Part shown: piece after piece, positions 26,064-33,832 of the stretch
Numbering within the stretch: the stretch's first letter is position 1
Layout of the letters: each line of letters begins with the position of its first letter
Source of the DNA: Lacunisphaera limnophila
GTDB lineage: Bacteria > Verrucomicrobiota > Verrucomicrobiia > Opitutales > Opitutaceae
Direction: 5' to 3'
Assembly (NCBI RefSeq): GCF_001746835.1
Contig: NZ_CP016094.1
Coordinates: forward strand, 2,681,501 to 2,745,500
Length of the DNA: 64,000 nt
Position numbers and translations under genes: made by a program
The notes under the pieces: generated by a model
Databases searched by the model: none
What the model was told of the DNA's origin: nothing
The model's input: only the letters and a program-made list of their open reading frames with translations

Positions 26064-27482
26064 ATGTCCGACCTCACGCACGAGCAGATCAAGACCGCGC
26101 TCAGCGGCCAGCCGCTGTTTGAGGACAAGACCTGGCAGCTGTCGCCCGCGGCGTGGCCGCTCACGCCGGAGCAGGTGCGCGAATTGGAACAGATCGGGGC
26201 CGCCTGCCTGGAATTCCACCAGGCGCTGGAGACGCTCTACCTGCGCGCGGTGGCCGGGAAGAATCTCCTGCGCAACAAGCCGCTGCTCGCCCCGTGGGTG
26301 GCCGACTACCTCGACCGCGGCAAGCCGGCCGACCTGGTGGCGCACGCGCGGGATCCGAAAAACCGGGGCGCCCTGCCCACCGTGCTGCGGCCCGACCTGC
26401 TGCTGACCGACGAGGGCTTTGCCCTGACCGAACTGGATTCTGTGCCGGGCGGCATCGGCCTCACGGCCTTTCTCAACCGGCTGTATGGCGGCGCCGACGA
26501 TCCGGCGGTGCTCGGTCACGGCGACGCGATGGTGGAAAATTTCCACCAATCCCTCGCCGGGCTGCGACCGGACCTGCGCAATCCCCTGATCGCGATCCTC
26601 GTCAGCGACGAGGCTGCGACCTACCGGCCGGAGATGCAGTGGCTGGCCGAGCAGCAGCAGCGGCTCGGCCGCCGGGTATTCTGCATGCGACCCGAGGATG
26701 TCTTTCCGCTCGGGGGCGACCTGTGCTTCGATGTCGAGGGCACCCCGGAGAAAATCGATGTCATCTACCGGTTCTACGAGCTCTTCGACTGGCCCAATGT
26801 GCGGATCGGGCGCGAGATCCTCGAAGCCTGGCAGAGCGGGGCCGTCGCCCTGGCTCCCCCGATGCGTCCCTTTCAGGAGGAGAAGCTGGCCCTGGCGCTT
26901 TTCCACCACCACCTGTTGCGGGATTTTTGGGCCGAGACGCTCAGCGGCCGGGCCCGGCAGTTGTTGCAGAAACTCATCCCGCGTTCCTGGATCATGGATC
27001 CTGCGCCGCTGCCACCGGGCGCCGTGCTGGACGGCCCGGTCATCGGCGGCCGCCTGCCCAACGACTGGCGGGAGCTGGCCGCCGCCTCGCAGAAGGAGCG
27101 CGACCTGATCATCAAGATCAGCGGCTTCCATCCCACCGCCTGGGGGGCGCGCAGCGTCGTGCTGGGCAGCGATTGTTCCCGGGAGGAATGGCAGGCCGGC
27201 ATCGAGCAGGCCCTCAGCCTGGCGTCCACGAACCTTCACCTCCTGCAGGAATACCGGAAGCCGAAGCGGATCATGCATCCGTTGTACGAGGCCGCCGGAG
27301 CCGGTCCGGCCGCGGCCGTGCCGAAGGCGGGCCGGCTGCGCCTGTGCCCCTATTATTTTGTCGTGGGCGGCCAGCCGCGTTTGTCCGGTGCCCTCGCCAC
27401 CTTCTGCCCGCCGGACAAGAAAATCATCCACGGCATGACCGATGCAGCCTTGCTCCCGTGTAGGGTTTTCCCCTTAAACTGA
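26064..27482 (+). CDS. Circularly permuted ATP-grasp-like protein (tentative)
   Basis: A 472-residue cytoplasmic protein without signal peptide or membrane segments. I do not recognise a named family. Two regions recall circularly permuted ATP-grasp proteins: ALTELDSVPGGIGLTAFLNR (about residues 120-140) and LIIKISGFHPTAWGARSVVL (about 350-370) followed by an L-Q-E-Y strand and PYYFVVGGQPRLSG. Such folds ligate carboxylates to amines using ATP. Start ATG 26064 (MSDLTHEQIK) was preferred over an upstream frame lacking protein character. The stop is 3 bases before the GTG of the giant Sel1/LysM gene, so the two are almost certainly co-expressed. Confidence 0.6.
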   Translation: MSDLTHEQIKTALSGQPLFEDKTWQLSPAAWPLTPEQVRELEQIGAACLEFHQALETLYLRAVAGKNLLRNKPLLAPWVADYLDRGKPADLVAHARDPKNRGALPTVLRPDLLLTDEGFALTELDSVPGGIGLTAFLNRLYGGADDPAVLGHGDAMVENFHQSLAGLRPDLRNPLIAILVSDEAATYRPEMQWLAEQQQRLGRRVFCMRPEDVFPLGGDLCFDVEGTPEKIDVIYRFYELFDWPNVRIGREILEAWQSGAVALAPPMRPFQEEKLALALFHHHLLRDFWAETLSGRARQLLQKLIPRSWIMDPAPLPPGAVLDGPVIGGRLPNDWRELAAASQKERDLIIKISGFHPTAWGARSVVLGSDCSREEWQAGIEQALSLASTNLHLLQEYRKPKRIMHPLYEAAGAGPAAAVPKAGRLRLCPYYFVVGGQPRLSGALATFCPPDKKIIHGMTDAALLPCRVFPLN

Positions 27483-27485
27483 CCT

Positions 27486-30400
27486 GTGCGCATTTCCGCC
27501 CGGACAACTAGGCATATACCATCAGTGAGCGTGGGCCTGCTCCTCGGCCTGCTGTTGCTTCCCGGCGTAGCCCGGGCCCAGCCCGCCCCTGACCTGGCCA
27601 CCCTGCGCACGCGGGCGACGGGTGGAGATCTGGAGGCCCAGAACGCCTTGGGCAATGCCCATACGAATGCCTTGCTCGGACTTTCCCGGGATTTTGCGGA
27701 GGCTTTCAAATGGTACCGGCAGGCGGGGGACAAGGGTTTTGCCCCGGCGCAGTTCAACCTCGGCCTCGCCTACGAACTGGGGCGCGGCGTGGCGGCGGAC
27801 GAGCGGCAGGCCTTCAAGTATTACCTCATGTCGGCGGAGCAGGGTTTCGCGCCGGCGCAGTTCAATGTCGGCAACATGTACGCCTCCGGCCGGGGCATCG
27901 CGCAGGACCTGTTCGAGGCCAATCTTTGGTACAAGCAGGCGGCCGAGAACGGGCTCGTCGAGGCGCAGTTCAATCTCGGCCTGGTCTACGAGACGGGCCG
28001 GGGCGTGAAGAAGGATGATGGGCTCGCCGCCCGCTGGTATCGGACGGCCGCGGAACGCGGGTACCCCCGCGCCCAATACAATTACGCGCTGCTGCTCGAG
28101 GAAGGGCGGGGTGTGGCCAAGGATGCCGCCACCGCCGCCCTGCTTTACCGGGCGGCGGCGGAACAGGGTTTTGCCCCCGCGCAAGTCAACTACGGGGTGC
28201 TGCTCGCCGAAGGGCGGGACGGCATCAGTCGCGATCCGATCCAGGCCTACGTGTGGCTGAGCCGCGCCGTGCAAAATGGCGCCACCCCCGAGGCCCGGGA
28301 TGCGTTGGCCGCCACCCTGACGCCGGAGCAACTGGCCGCGGCCCAGCAGGCCGGCGGTGCCCGGGTCGTCAGCGCCGCCCCGGTCGCCCTTCCCGCCGGC
28401 GCCCCGCCGGCCGCAACCGGCGGAGATGCGCGAGTCGGCGAGCTCAGCAGCGCCCTCGCGCAGGCCCGCGAGGCCAATTCCCGCCTGGCGGAGGCCAACC
28501 AGCGGCTCGAGGTGGAGAATGCCCGTCTGGCGGACGAGGTCGCGCGTGCAGGCGGTAGCAGCCCCTTGGTCGAACAACTCCGCGCCCAAAGCAGCCGTCT
28601 CGCCGAGCAGGTCCAAGCCCTCACCGCCGACAAGGAGGCGAGCGAGCGTCAGGCCGCGCTGCTGGCCGCCCAGGTCAAGGACGCCGAGCATGATCTCGCC
28701 CTCGCCCGGTCGGCCGGTTCGGCCACGGCGAGCCCGGTCCCGGCGGTGGACGTGGCCGCCTACGAAAGCCGCATCGCCACCCTCTCCGCCCGCCTGGAGG
28801 AGGCGACCTCCGAATTGAAGGCCCTCCAGACGGCCCATGCCGATCTCCTGGCGGCCAACCAGCAGCTGCAACGGGAGCGCGATACCCTGGCTTCGGCCCA
28901 ACCGGCCAACGCCTCCCCCGCGGCCGCCACGGTGGATGCCAATGCCTTGGCCACGCTTCAGCGCGATAACGCCCGCCTTAATGAGGAGGTCAAACGGGCC
29001 ACGGTGCAACTGCTCGCCCTCAACCGGCAGCTCCGGGCCCAGACCCGGGCCGGCGGCACCGCGGCCGAGCCGGCGCCTGATCTCACCGCTTTGAACACCC
29101 GGGTGCAGGCTGCCACCGAGGAAGCCGCCCGCCTGCAGGACGAAAACCGTCGCCTTGCCGGCCGGGTGGCCGAGCTTGAAAGCCAGCCCAAGCCGACCAC
29201 CGACGACTCCCTCGCGCCCCAGCTGGCTCAAGCCCGCCAAGAGGCGATGGCCCTGAGTGAACGCATCACCGGATTGCTGGAGGAGAAAGCCGCCCTGGAA
29301 ACCAAGGCAACGAGCTGGGAACAGAAAGCCACGGAGGCGCTGGCCGCCTCCCGCGGGGCCGGCGAAAACGAGGCCGCGCTCCGTCGCCAGCTGGAAGATC
29401 TCCAGGCCCGGCTGGTGGAGCAGGACCAAGCCCAGGCCCGGCACCTCCGGGACGTCGCGGCGCTGACGGCCGACAATCAGGCGCTGACCGAGCGGCTGGC
29501 GCGCGCCGAAACACAATTACGCCAGGCCGCCAGCCAGACGGTGTCCAATGATCAACTGACCAACCTCCAACAGGAACTCGCGGCGAGCCGGTCCCGGACT
29601 GAGGAGTTGGGGATGGAAAACCGCCGGCTGGCCGCGGCGCTGGCCGAGCAGGAACAGGGCGGGGCGGCGACGCGCGCCCGGATCGAGGCGCTGGAGCAGG
29701 AACTTGCCGCCGCCCGGACCACCGAGGTCGAGGCGGGGCCCGAACTCGACCGGTTGCGTACAGCGCTGGCTGCCGCGGACCGCCGGGCCGAAATCCTGGC
29801 CGCCGCCAACACGGATTTGCAGGGCCAGCTCAACCTCGCGCAGGGGGCGGCCGCGACGACCGACAGTCTCCGCCGTGAGCTGATTCAAGCCAACCAGGCC
29901 TTGGAGAAAAACGCGGCGACGACGGCCGAGTTGACCGCCGCCAACCAGCGGCTGGAAGGCGAGCTCGCGGCCGCAGCCCGACAGGGGGACGCGCAAGCCG
30001 CACTCCGCGACGAGTTGGCCCAAGCCCGGCAGGATCTTGCCGAACTCACCACGCTGCGCGAAAGCAACAGCCGACTCACCGCCGAGCTGGCCCGCACCAC
30101 CGCCGCCCGCACCCCGGACGCGGCGTCGACCCGGGAGTTGGAGAATCTCACGACCGCGCTGGGGGACAGCCGGCGGGACCTGGCCTCCGCGCAGGCCCGG
30201 GTCGCCGACCTGGAGCAGGCCCTGGCCGAGGCGCTGACCGTGCGCACCCGCGGCACGGATGACCAGAATCGGGTCATGGCCGACCGCGACGAGGCCAACC
30301 GCACCGTGGAGAAACTCACCGCCGCGGTGACCGAGCTTACCGCCGAAAACCAGAAACTGGAGCAGGATCTCGACAACGCCCAGAAGTCCGTGGCCGCGGC

Positions 30401-31637
30401 CCTGGCTGCCCAGTCGCAGGCCGAGAGCGCCGCCAGCCCGGATGCCTATCAGATGGAGATCAGCACCCTCAACGCGCGCCTGAAGCAGTTGGAGACGCAG
30501 GTGGAGGAGGAGAGGAGCGGCGCAGCGCGTGAGATCACGACACTGGCCGCCCAGCTGCAGCGCACGCGCGAGACCAACCGCTCGCTCACCGAGGCCAACC
30601 GCGCGCTGTTGTCGGCGAAGGAGAGCGAGACTGCGGCGGATCGCGACGCGGTGGCCGGCCTGGAGGGCCGCGTGCGCGAGCTGACTGCGGCCAACGAGGA
30701 AATGCGCCGGCAGGCGGCGCAGCAGGTCGCGGAGCTCCGCGCCGCCACGGGCGAGCGCGACGGCCTGCGAGCCGAGCTGGCCGACGCCCGGCAGGTCGCC
30801 AAGGTCCTGCCCGGCCTCAGCGACGAGAAACTGGCCTTGCAGGAGCGCCTCGAGGCCGTGGGCGGCCAGCTGGTGACCCTCCAGCGCGACCATGAGGAAT
30901 TGGAAAAGGTCCACGCGGAGCTGAACCAGCAATTACTGGCGAGCCAGCAGGTGGCAGAAAAGAGCGGGGCCGACCTGGCCGCGCTGCAGGCCCGCGTGGC
31001 CGCGGCGGAACAAGCCGATGCGAACCACACGGAGTCCGTGGCCGAGCTCACCCAGACCAACCAGCGGCTCGAGCAGGAACGCGAGGACATGCGCCGGCTC
31101 GTGGATTCGTACCGCGCCGACATCGCCCGCCTGACCCAATCAGTGCGGACCGCCGAGCAACTGCGGACCGAGGCGGAACGCGGCGGCCAGCAGAACGTCG
31201 ATGCGCTGGCGGCACAGCTGGCGCAAGTGCGACGGGAGGTGGAGGCGGCCCGCAGCGGTCAGGCCCGCCTAACCGAGTCCTACGCCGCTCAGGAACGCGA
31301 ACGGCAGGCGATTATCACCCAGTTGCGCACCGAGAACGGCGCCCTCGTGGCGCGACTCAACCAGGCCCAGGGCACGCTGGACCAGATCGCCGCGGCGGCC
31401 CGGCTCGGCACCCCGGCTTCCACCATTGCCGCAGGCGGGACCCCGCCCGTGCGCCCGCTGCCCGTCCCGGCTAACGAGGGGCGCACCCATACCGTGGCCG
31501 AGGGGGATTCGCTGTCCCGCATCAGCCTGCGGTACTATGGCACGCCGAACCGCTGGCAGGAAATCTTTCAGGCCAACCGCGATGTCCTGCAGGGCAGCAG
31601 TGCGCTCCGCGTCGGCATGCAGCTGCGGATCCCCTGA
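27486..31637 (+). CDS. Giant Sel1-repeat/coiled-coil/LysM envelope protein
   Basis: A 1,383-residue exported protein read from a GTG start (GTG at 27525 or 27531 would also keep the signal peptide GLLLGLLLLPGVARA). Residues about 45-275 hold six Sel1-like repeats of about 36 residues (for example AFKWYRQAGDKGFAPAQFNL). Residues about 315-1320 are one long Ala/Glu/Gln/Leu-rich coiled coil with many heptads. The C-terminus (1332-1383, HTVAEGDSLSRISLRYYG to LRVGMQLRIP) is a LysM domain that binds peptidoglycan. It could span the periplasm and anchor to the wall while the Sel1 part binds partners. It is 3 bases after the ATP-grasp-like gene. Confidence 0.9.
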   Translation: MRISARTTRHIPSVSVGLLLGLLLLPGVARAQPAPDLATLRTRATGGDLEAQNALGNAHTNALLGLSRDFAEAFKWYRQAGDKGFAPAQFNLGLAYELGRGVAADERQAFKYYLMSAEQGFAPAQFNVGNMYASGRGIAQDLFEANLWYKQAAENGLVEAQFNLGLVYETGRGVKKDDGLAARWYRTAAERGYPRAQYNYALLLEEGRGVAKDAATAALLYRAAAEQGFAPAQVNYGVLLAEGRDGISRDPIQAYVWLSRAVQNGATPEARDALAATLTPEQLAAAQQAGGARVVSAAPVALPAGAPPAATGGDARVGELSSALAQAREANSRLAEANQRLEVENARLADEVARAGGSSPLVEQLRAQSSRLAEQVQALTADKEASERQAALLAAQVKDAEHDLALARSAGSATASPVPAVDVAAYESRIATLSARLEEATSELKALQTAHADLLAANQQLQRERDTLASAQPANASPAAATVDANALATLQRDNARLNEEVKRATVQLLALNRQLRAQTRAGGTAAEPAPDLTALNTRVQAATEEAARLQDENRRLAGRVAELESQPKPTTDDSLAPQLAQARQEAMALSERITGLLEEKAALETKATSWEQKATEALAASRGAGENEAALRRQLEDLQARLVEQDQAQARHLRDVAALTADNQALTERLARAETQLRQAASQTVSNDQLTNLQQELAASRSRTEELGMENRRLAAALAEQEQGGAATRARIEALEQELAAARTTEVEAGPELDRLRTALAAADRRAEILAAANTDLQGQLNLAQGAAATTDSLRRELIQANQALEKNAATTAELTAANQRLEGELAAAARQGDAQAALRDELAQARQDLAELTTLRESNSRLTAELARTTAARTPDAASTRELENLTTALGDSRRDLASAQARVADLEQALAEALTVRTRGTDDQNRVMADRDEANRTVEKLTAAVTELTAENQKLEQDLDNAQKSVAAALAAQSQAESAASPDAYQMEISTLNARLKQLETQVEEERSGAAREITTLAAQLQRTRETNRSLTEANRALLSAKESETAADRDAVAGLEGRVRELTAANEEMRRQAAQQVAELRAATGERDGLRAELADARQVAKVLPGLSDEKLALQERLEAVGGQLVTLQRDHEELEKVHAELNQQLLASQQVAEKSGADLAALQARVAAAEQADANHTESVAELTQTNQRLEQEREDMRRLVDSYRADIARLTQSVRTAEQLRTEAERGGQQNVDALAAQLAQVRREVEAARSGQARLTESYAAQERERQAIITQLRTENGALVARLNQAQGTLDQIAAAARLGTPASTIAAGGTPPVRPLPVPANEGRTHTVAEGDSLSRISLRYYGTPNRWQEIFQANRDVLQGSSALRVGMQLRIP

Positions 31638-31671
31638 TCCCAGGCAGGGCGGTCATGGACGGCCGCTCCGG

Positions 31672-31702
31672 TCGAAAAAAAGGCGCGCCGGGTGGCGCGC
31701 CT
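31672..31702 (-). terminator. Intrinsic terminator of the arm-domain gene
   Basis: On the minus strand AGGCGCGCC-ACCC-GGCGCGCCT is a perfect 9-bp stem followed by seven T. It lies 28 bases past the stop of the gene 31730-31987 and 35 bases from the stop of the convergent giant gene. Confidence 0.88.
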
Positions 31703-31729
31703 GGGAGAAGGGGAGAGGCTGGTCGCAGA

Positions 31730-31987
31730 TTAGGCGAAGGCGGTCGTCTGCTCGGCCACCGGCACCAGGCTGGAGTTCTGCTTGGCCAGCAGGCTGAAGA
31801 AGTTGTCGCGGCGCTCGCGGGCCACCTTGACGTCCTTCGTGCCGAGGGAGCGGCGGATGCGCTCCTTGGTGAAGGGGGTCGGATAGACGGTGTAGTGGAG
31901 AAACCACGTCCCGTTGTTGTTCCACAGGTGGTGGTTGGGGTTCGCTTCGCTGATGCGAAGGGAGGCGAGGGTGAGGAGGGTTGACAT
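31730..31987 (-). CDS. Orphan integrase-arm-like small protein
   Basis: An 85-residue protein. Its core, NNNGTWFLHYTVYPTPFTKE then RRSLGTKDVKVARERRDNFF, looks like the N-terminal arm-type DNA-binding domain of tyrosine recombinases (a short beta sheet with G-T-W, then S-L-G-T-K-D and a helix of the A-R-x-R-R-D type). No core-binding or catalytic domain follows and none is encoded nearby, so it is an orphan domain and not an integrase. It has its own terminator and a long structured leader. The ATG is preceded by a hairpin, not by a Shine-Dalgarno sequence. Function is unknown; DNA binding is inference from similarity. Confidence 0.72.
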   Translation of the reverse strand: MSTLLTLASLRISEANPNHHLWNNNGTWFLHYTVYPTPFTKERIRRSLGTKDVKVARERRDNFFSLLAKQNSSLVPVAEQTTAFA

Positions 31988-32031
31988 GATGCGTGAGCGG
32001 TTAGCGGTTGTGGGTTAATCGTTCGCGCATC
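31988..32031 (-). promoter_or_regulatory. Hairpin abutting the start codon of the arm-domain gene
   Basis: GATGCGTGAGCG (31988-31999) pairs with CGTTCGCGCATC (32020-32031) as a 12-bp stem with two wobble pairs. On the minus-strand mRNA the stem ends at the base before the ATG at 31987. It would keep the initiation region folded and could control translation. Confidence 0.6.
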
Positions 32032-32052
32032 AGGGTTTTTCCGGAAAAAACG

Positions 32053-32091
32053 AAAGCCGCCTGAGGGCATCAGGCGGCTTTTCGCTTTTTT
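32053..32091. terminator. Strong bidirectional terminator inside the 31988-32405 spacer
   Basis: AAAGCCGCCTGA (32053-32064) and TCAGGCGGCTTT (32070-32081) form a perfect 12-bp stem. On the minus strand CGTTTTTT follows; on the plus strand TTCGCTTTTTT follows. It lies upstream of the minus-strand arm-domain gene, in the position of an attenuator, and there is no other gene whose end it would serve on either strand within 400 bases. Confidence 0.88.
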
Positions 32092-32208
32092 AGGAGGAGT
32101 TTTTTGTTAGAGGGTTTGACCCCTCTCACATCCGGGTGACTTGCGTCACTCGAAACCACCGTGATCACTCCTAGACCCGGTTGGCAGAACCGACCGCTTT
32201 CGGCCGAT
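32091..32208 (-). ncRNA. Putative structured leader or small RNA ahead of the attenuator
   Basis: On the minus strand several stems nest in 118 bases. AGGAGT (32167-32172) pairs with ACTCCT (32095-32100) as an outer helix. Inside lie CGAGTGAC-GCAA-GTCACCCG (32133-32152), an 8-bp stem capped by a GNRA-type tetraloop, and AGAGGG-GTCAAA-CCCTCT (32109-32126). Upstream, ATCGGCC/GGTCGGT (32189-32208) competes with CGGTT/AACCG (32178-32192). The GNRA loop exists only in the minus-strand RNA, in line with the direction of the gene behind it. I match it to no known riboswitch class. An independent small RNA ending at the terminator is the alternative. Confidence 0.45.
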
Positions 32209-32374
32209 CCTTTCCTGATGCAAGGCGGAGCGTGCAAACTCCGGCGCGGCTGGCCAGAAAAATCTTTGATTCGCGACTGAAGTTATCAGGTTGGCCCCGC
32301 CAAATCGCTGCAAACGGTCATTTTATGCAAGTGGTGAGCTGGAAAAAATCTTTTCATGCCGCATTTGGGCTCGG

Positions 32375-32402
32375 CCAAGTGGATCAAAAATGATCCACTT
32401 GG
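32375..32402. promoter_or_regulatory. Perfect palindromic operator before the XRE gene
   Basis: CCAAGTGGATCA (32375-32386) and TGATCCACTTGG (32391-32402) are exact inverse complements around AAAA. The palindrome ends three bases before the ATG at 32406, so a dimeric repressor bound there would block transcription or initiation. The HTH protein encoded next is the obvious ligand, giving negative autoregulation. Confidence 0.82.
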
Positions 32403-32405
32403 GGC

Positions 32406-32705
32406 ATGAAAGAGGACAAACTGAAGCGTTTTGAGACCACATCCACCGAATACCTGCGGGAAGAAGGCCTGTATGGGGATGTCGAGGCCAATGCCATGAA
32501 GCATGTGGTCGCCGCGGCGCTGACGCAGCGGATGGAACGCCTGGGCCTGACGGTTTCCGAGCTGGCGCGGGAGCTGGGGACCAGCCGGGCCGCGGTGAAC
32601 CGGGTTTTCGATCCGTTGAACACCTCCCTGACCCTGACCACGCTGGCCCGGACGGCCGCCGCGCTGGGTTGCCGGGTGAAGATTGAGATCGTGCTGCCGC
32701 GCTGA
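32406..32705 (+). CDS. XRE-family HTH protein, antitoxin-like
   Basis: A 99-residue DNA-binding protein. The HTH spans about residues 40-75 (LTQRMERLGLTVSELARELG, then TSRAAVNRVFD), followed by SLTLTTLARTAAALGCRVKI, the typical end of HigA/XRE antitoxin-like repressors. It starts right after a perfect 28-bp palindrome (32375-32402), which implies autorepression. No toxin-like ORF lies beside it: upstream is a 418-base non-coding spacer and downstream a convergent DUF3500 gene. It may be an orphan antitoxin or a stand-alone regulator, perhaps of the divergent spacer transcripts. Confidence 0.88.
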   Translation: MKEDKLKRFETTSTEYLREEGLYGDVEANAMKHVVAAALTQRMERLGLTVSELARELGTSRAAVNRVFDPLNTSLTLTTLARTAAALGCRVKIEIVLPR

Positions 32706-32714
32706 GGGGCGCGG

Positions 32715-33743
32715 TTATTTTCCCGCCGCGTGGTCGTGCTCGCGGTGTTCCCGGAGGAGGTCGCGGCCGAAATCACCGGTGAAGTTACGCCACGTGGTGT
32801 GGATGTGGTTCGAGTCGTTCTGGATGTTGTCGTACTCGATGACGAAGTCCGGGCTGTGGATGCGGTAATAATGGGGCTGCCGCGGGGTCAGGCTCCCGGC
32901 CCAGGCGAAATGCACCTGATGCCAGCCCCGGTCCGCGATCCGCTGGAGCTCGGCGGTGGCGATCTCGGGGCGCAGGCGGCCGGCGTAGACGGCGACCAGG
33001 GCGCGCAAGTGTTCCTGCTGGGCGGGCGTCATCGAGGCGAAGGGCAGGCCGGTTGGGTGGGCGAGCTGTGCCTCGCGATCGTTGCCGGTGATGATGTCCG
33101 CCGGGGCGTGGTCGGCGATGAGTGCGACGGTCAGCTGCTCCGGGTCGAGGGACCGCACCAGGCTGCGGCCCAGGTCTTCCTCGGCCGCCAGCGCGCGCCG
33201 GCCCTGCTGGGCGTGCGTGATGCGCACCTCGGCCGGGTTGGAGCCGAAGAACATCGGGGTGACGGCGATCCGGGAGCCATCGGCGATCAGGATGTTGACC
33301 GAAAGGTGATGGCCCTCGAGCCGCCACCCCCAGGTGCCGTGGTCGTCGGGCACGCCAAAGACGGTGAAATAATAGAGCCCCCGATCGCGGCGGGTTGCTC
33401 CTTCCATGGCGAACAGCACGTCCTCCAGCGCGATGATGGCGTCGGTGGTCAGCAACCCGCGCTCGCTCAGGCCGGCGGCGACCAGCTGGCGGGCCAGTTG
33501 TTGTTGGGCGGGCGACATGCTTTTCAGCGGCAGACCGTGGCGGTCGCGGGGGACGAAGTGCCAGTTTTCCCGCTCCGCGTCCGCCAGCGGGTAGACCGCC
33601 TGCTGACGTTGCGGGAGGGCCAGCGAGTCGAGCCAGGCGCGGGCGGCGACGGCCATCTCCTGCGCCGGGGAGGGTTCGGAGTGGGCACGGGCGGCGGTGA
33701 GGCCCAGCAGCAGCAGGGCGGCGATCAGGGTGGGGCGGGGCAT
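32715..33743 (-). CDS. Secreted DUF3500 protein
   Basis: A 342-residue exported protein with a signal peptide (MPRPTLIAALLLLGLTAARA). The mature protein shows the DUF3500 pattern: W-H-F-V-P near residue 60, GLYYFTVFGVPDDHGTWGWR, EGHHLSVNILIADG, TPMFFGSNPAEVR, and near the end HYYRIHSPDFVIEYDNIQND with NHIHTTWRNF. The family is His/Asp/Trp-rich, suggesting metal or ligand binding, but its chemistry is unknown. ATG 33743 was chosen because the signal peptide begins there. It is divergent from the PIG-L gene at 33833 with only 89 bases between, so the two may share regulation. Confidence 0.9.
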   Translation of the reverse strand: MPRPTLIAALLLLGLTAARAHSEPSPAQEMAVAARAWLDSLALPQRQQAVYPLADAERENWHFVPRDRHGLPLKSMSPAQQQLARQLVAAGLSERGLLTTDAIIALEDVLFAMEGATRRDRGLYYFTVFGVPDDHGTWGWRLEGHHLSVNILIADGSRIAVTPMFFGSNPAEVRITHAQQGRRALAAEEDLGRSLVRSLDPEQLTVALIADHAPADIITGNDREAQLAHPTGLPFASMTPAQQEHLRALVAVYAGRLRPEIATAELQRIADRGWHQVHFAWAGSLTPRQPHYYRIHSPDFVIEYDNIQNDSNHIHTTWRNFTGDFGRDLLREHREHDHAAGK

Positions 33744-33832
33744 GGCGCACCGTGGCAGCCCGGGGCGGGCCGGGCAAGCGTGGGCTGGCGCTTCGCCTTG
33801 CCAACCGGCCCGACCACTGGCCGAGTAGGGGT

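Noticed and set aside
31730-31987. Arm-domain protein as a remnant of a prophage or integrative element.
   Set aside because: No recombinase, phage or att-like genes surround it, both tRNAs are far away, and the gene has an intact terminator and leader, so it looks functional rather than decayed.
32091-32208. Structured leader as a c-di-GMP (GEMM) or other known riboswitch.
   Set aside because: A GACGCAA-like string is present, but the other conserved GEMM parts and the three-way junction are missing. I could not fit purine, SAM, fluoride, guanidine or THF riboswitch patterns either.
32181-32393. A 70-codon frame just before the XRE gene as a possible toxin partner.
   Set aside because: It starts at TTG, resembles no HigB/RelE toxin, runs through the palindromic operator and the structured spacer, and has no conserved pattern.
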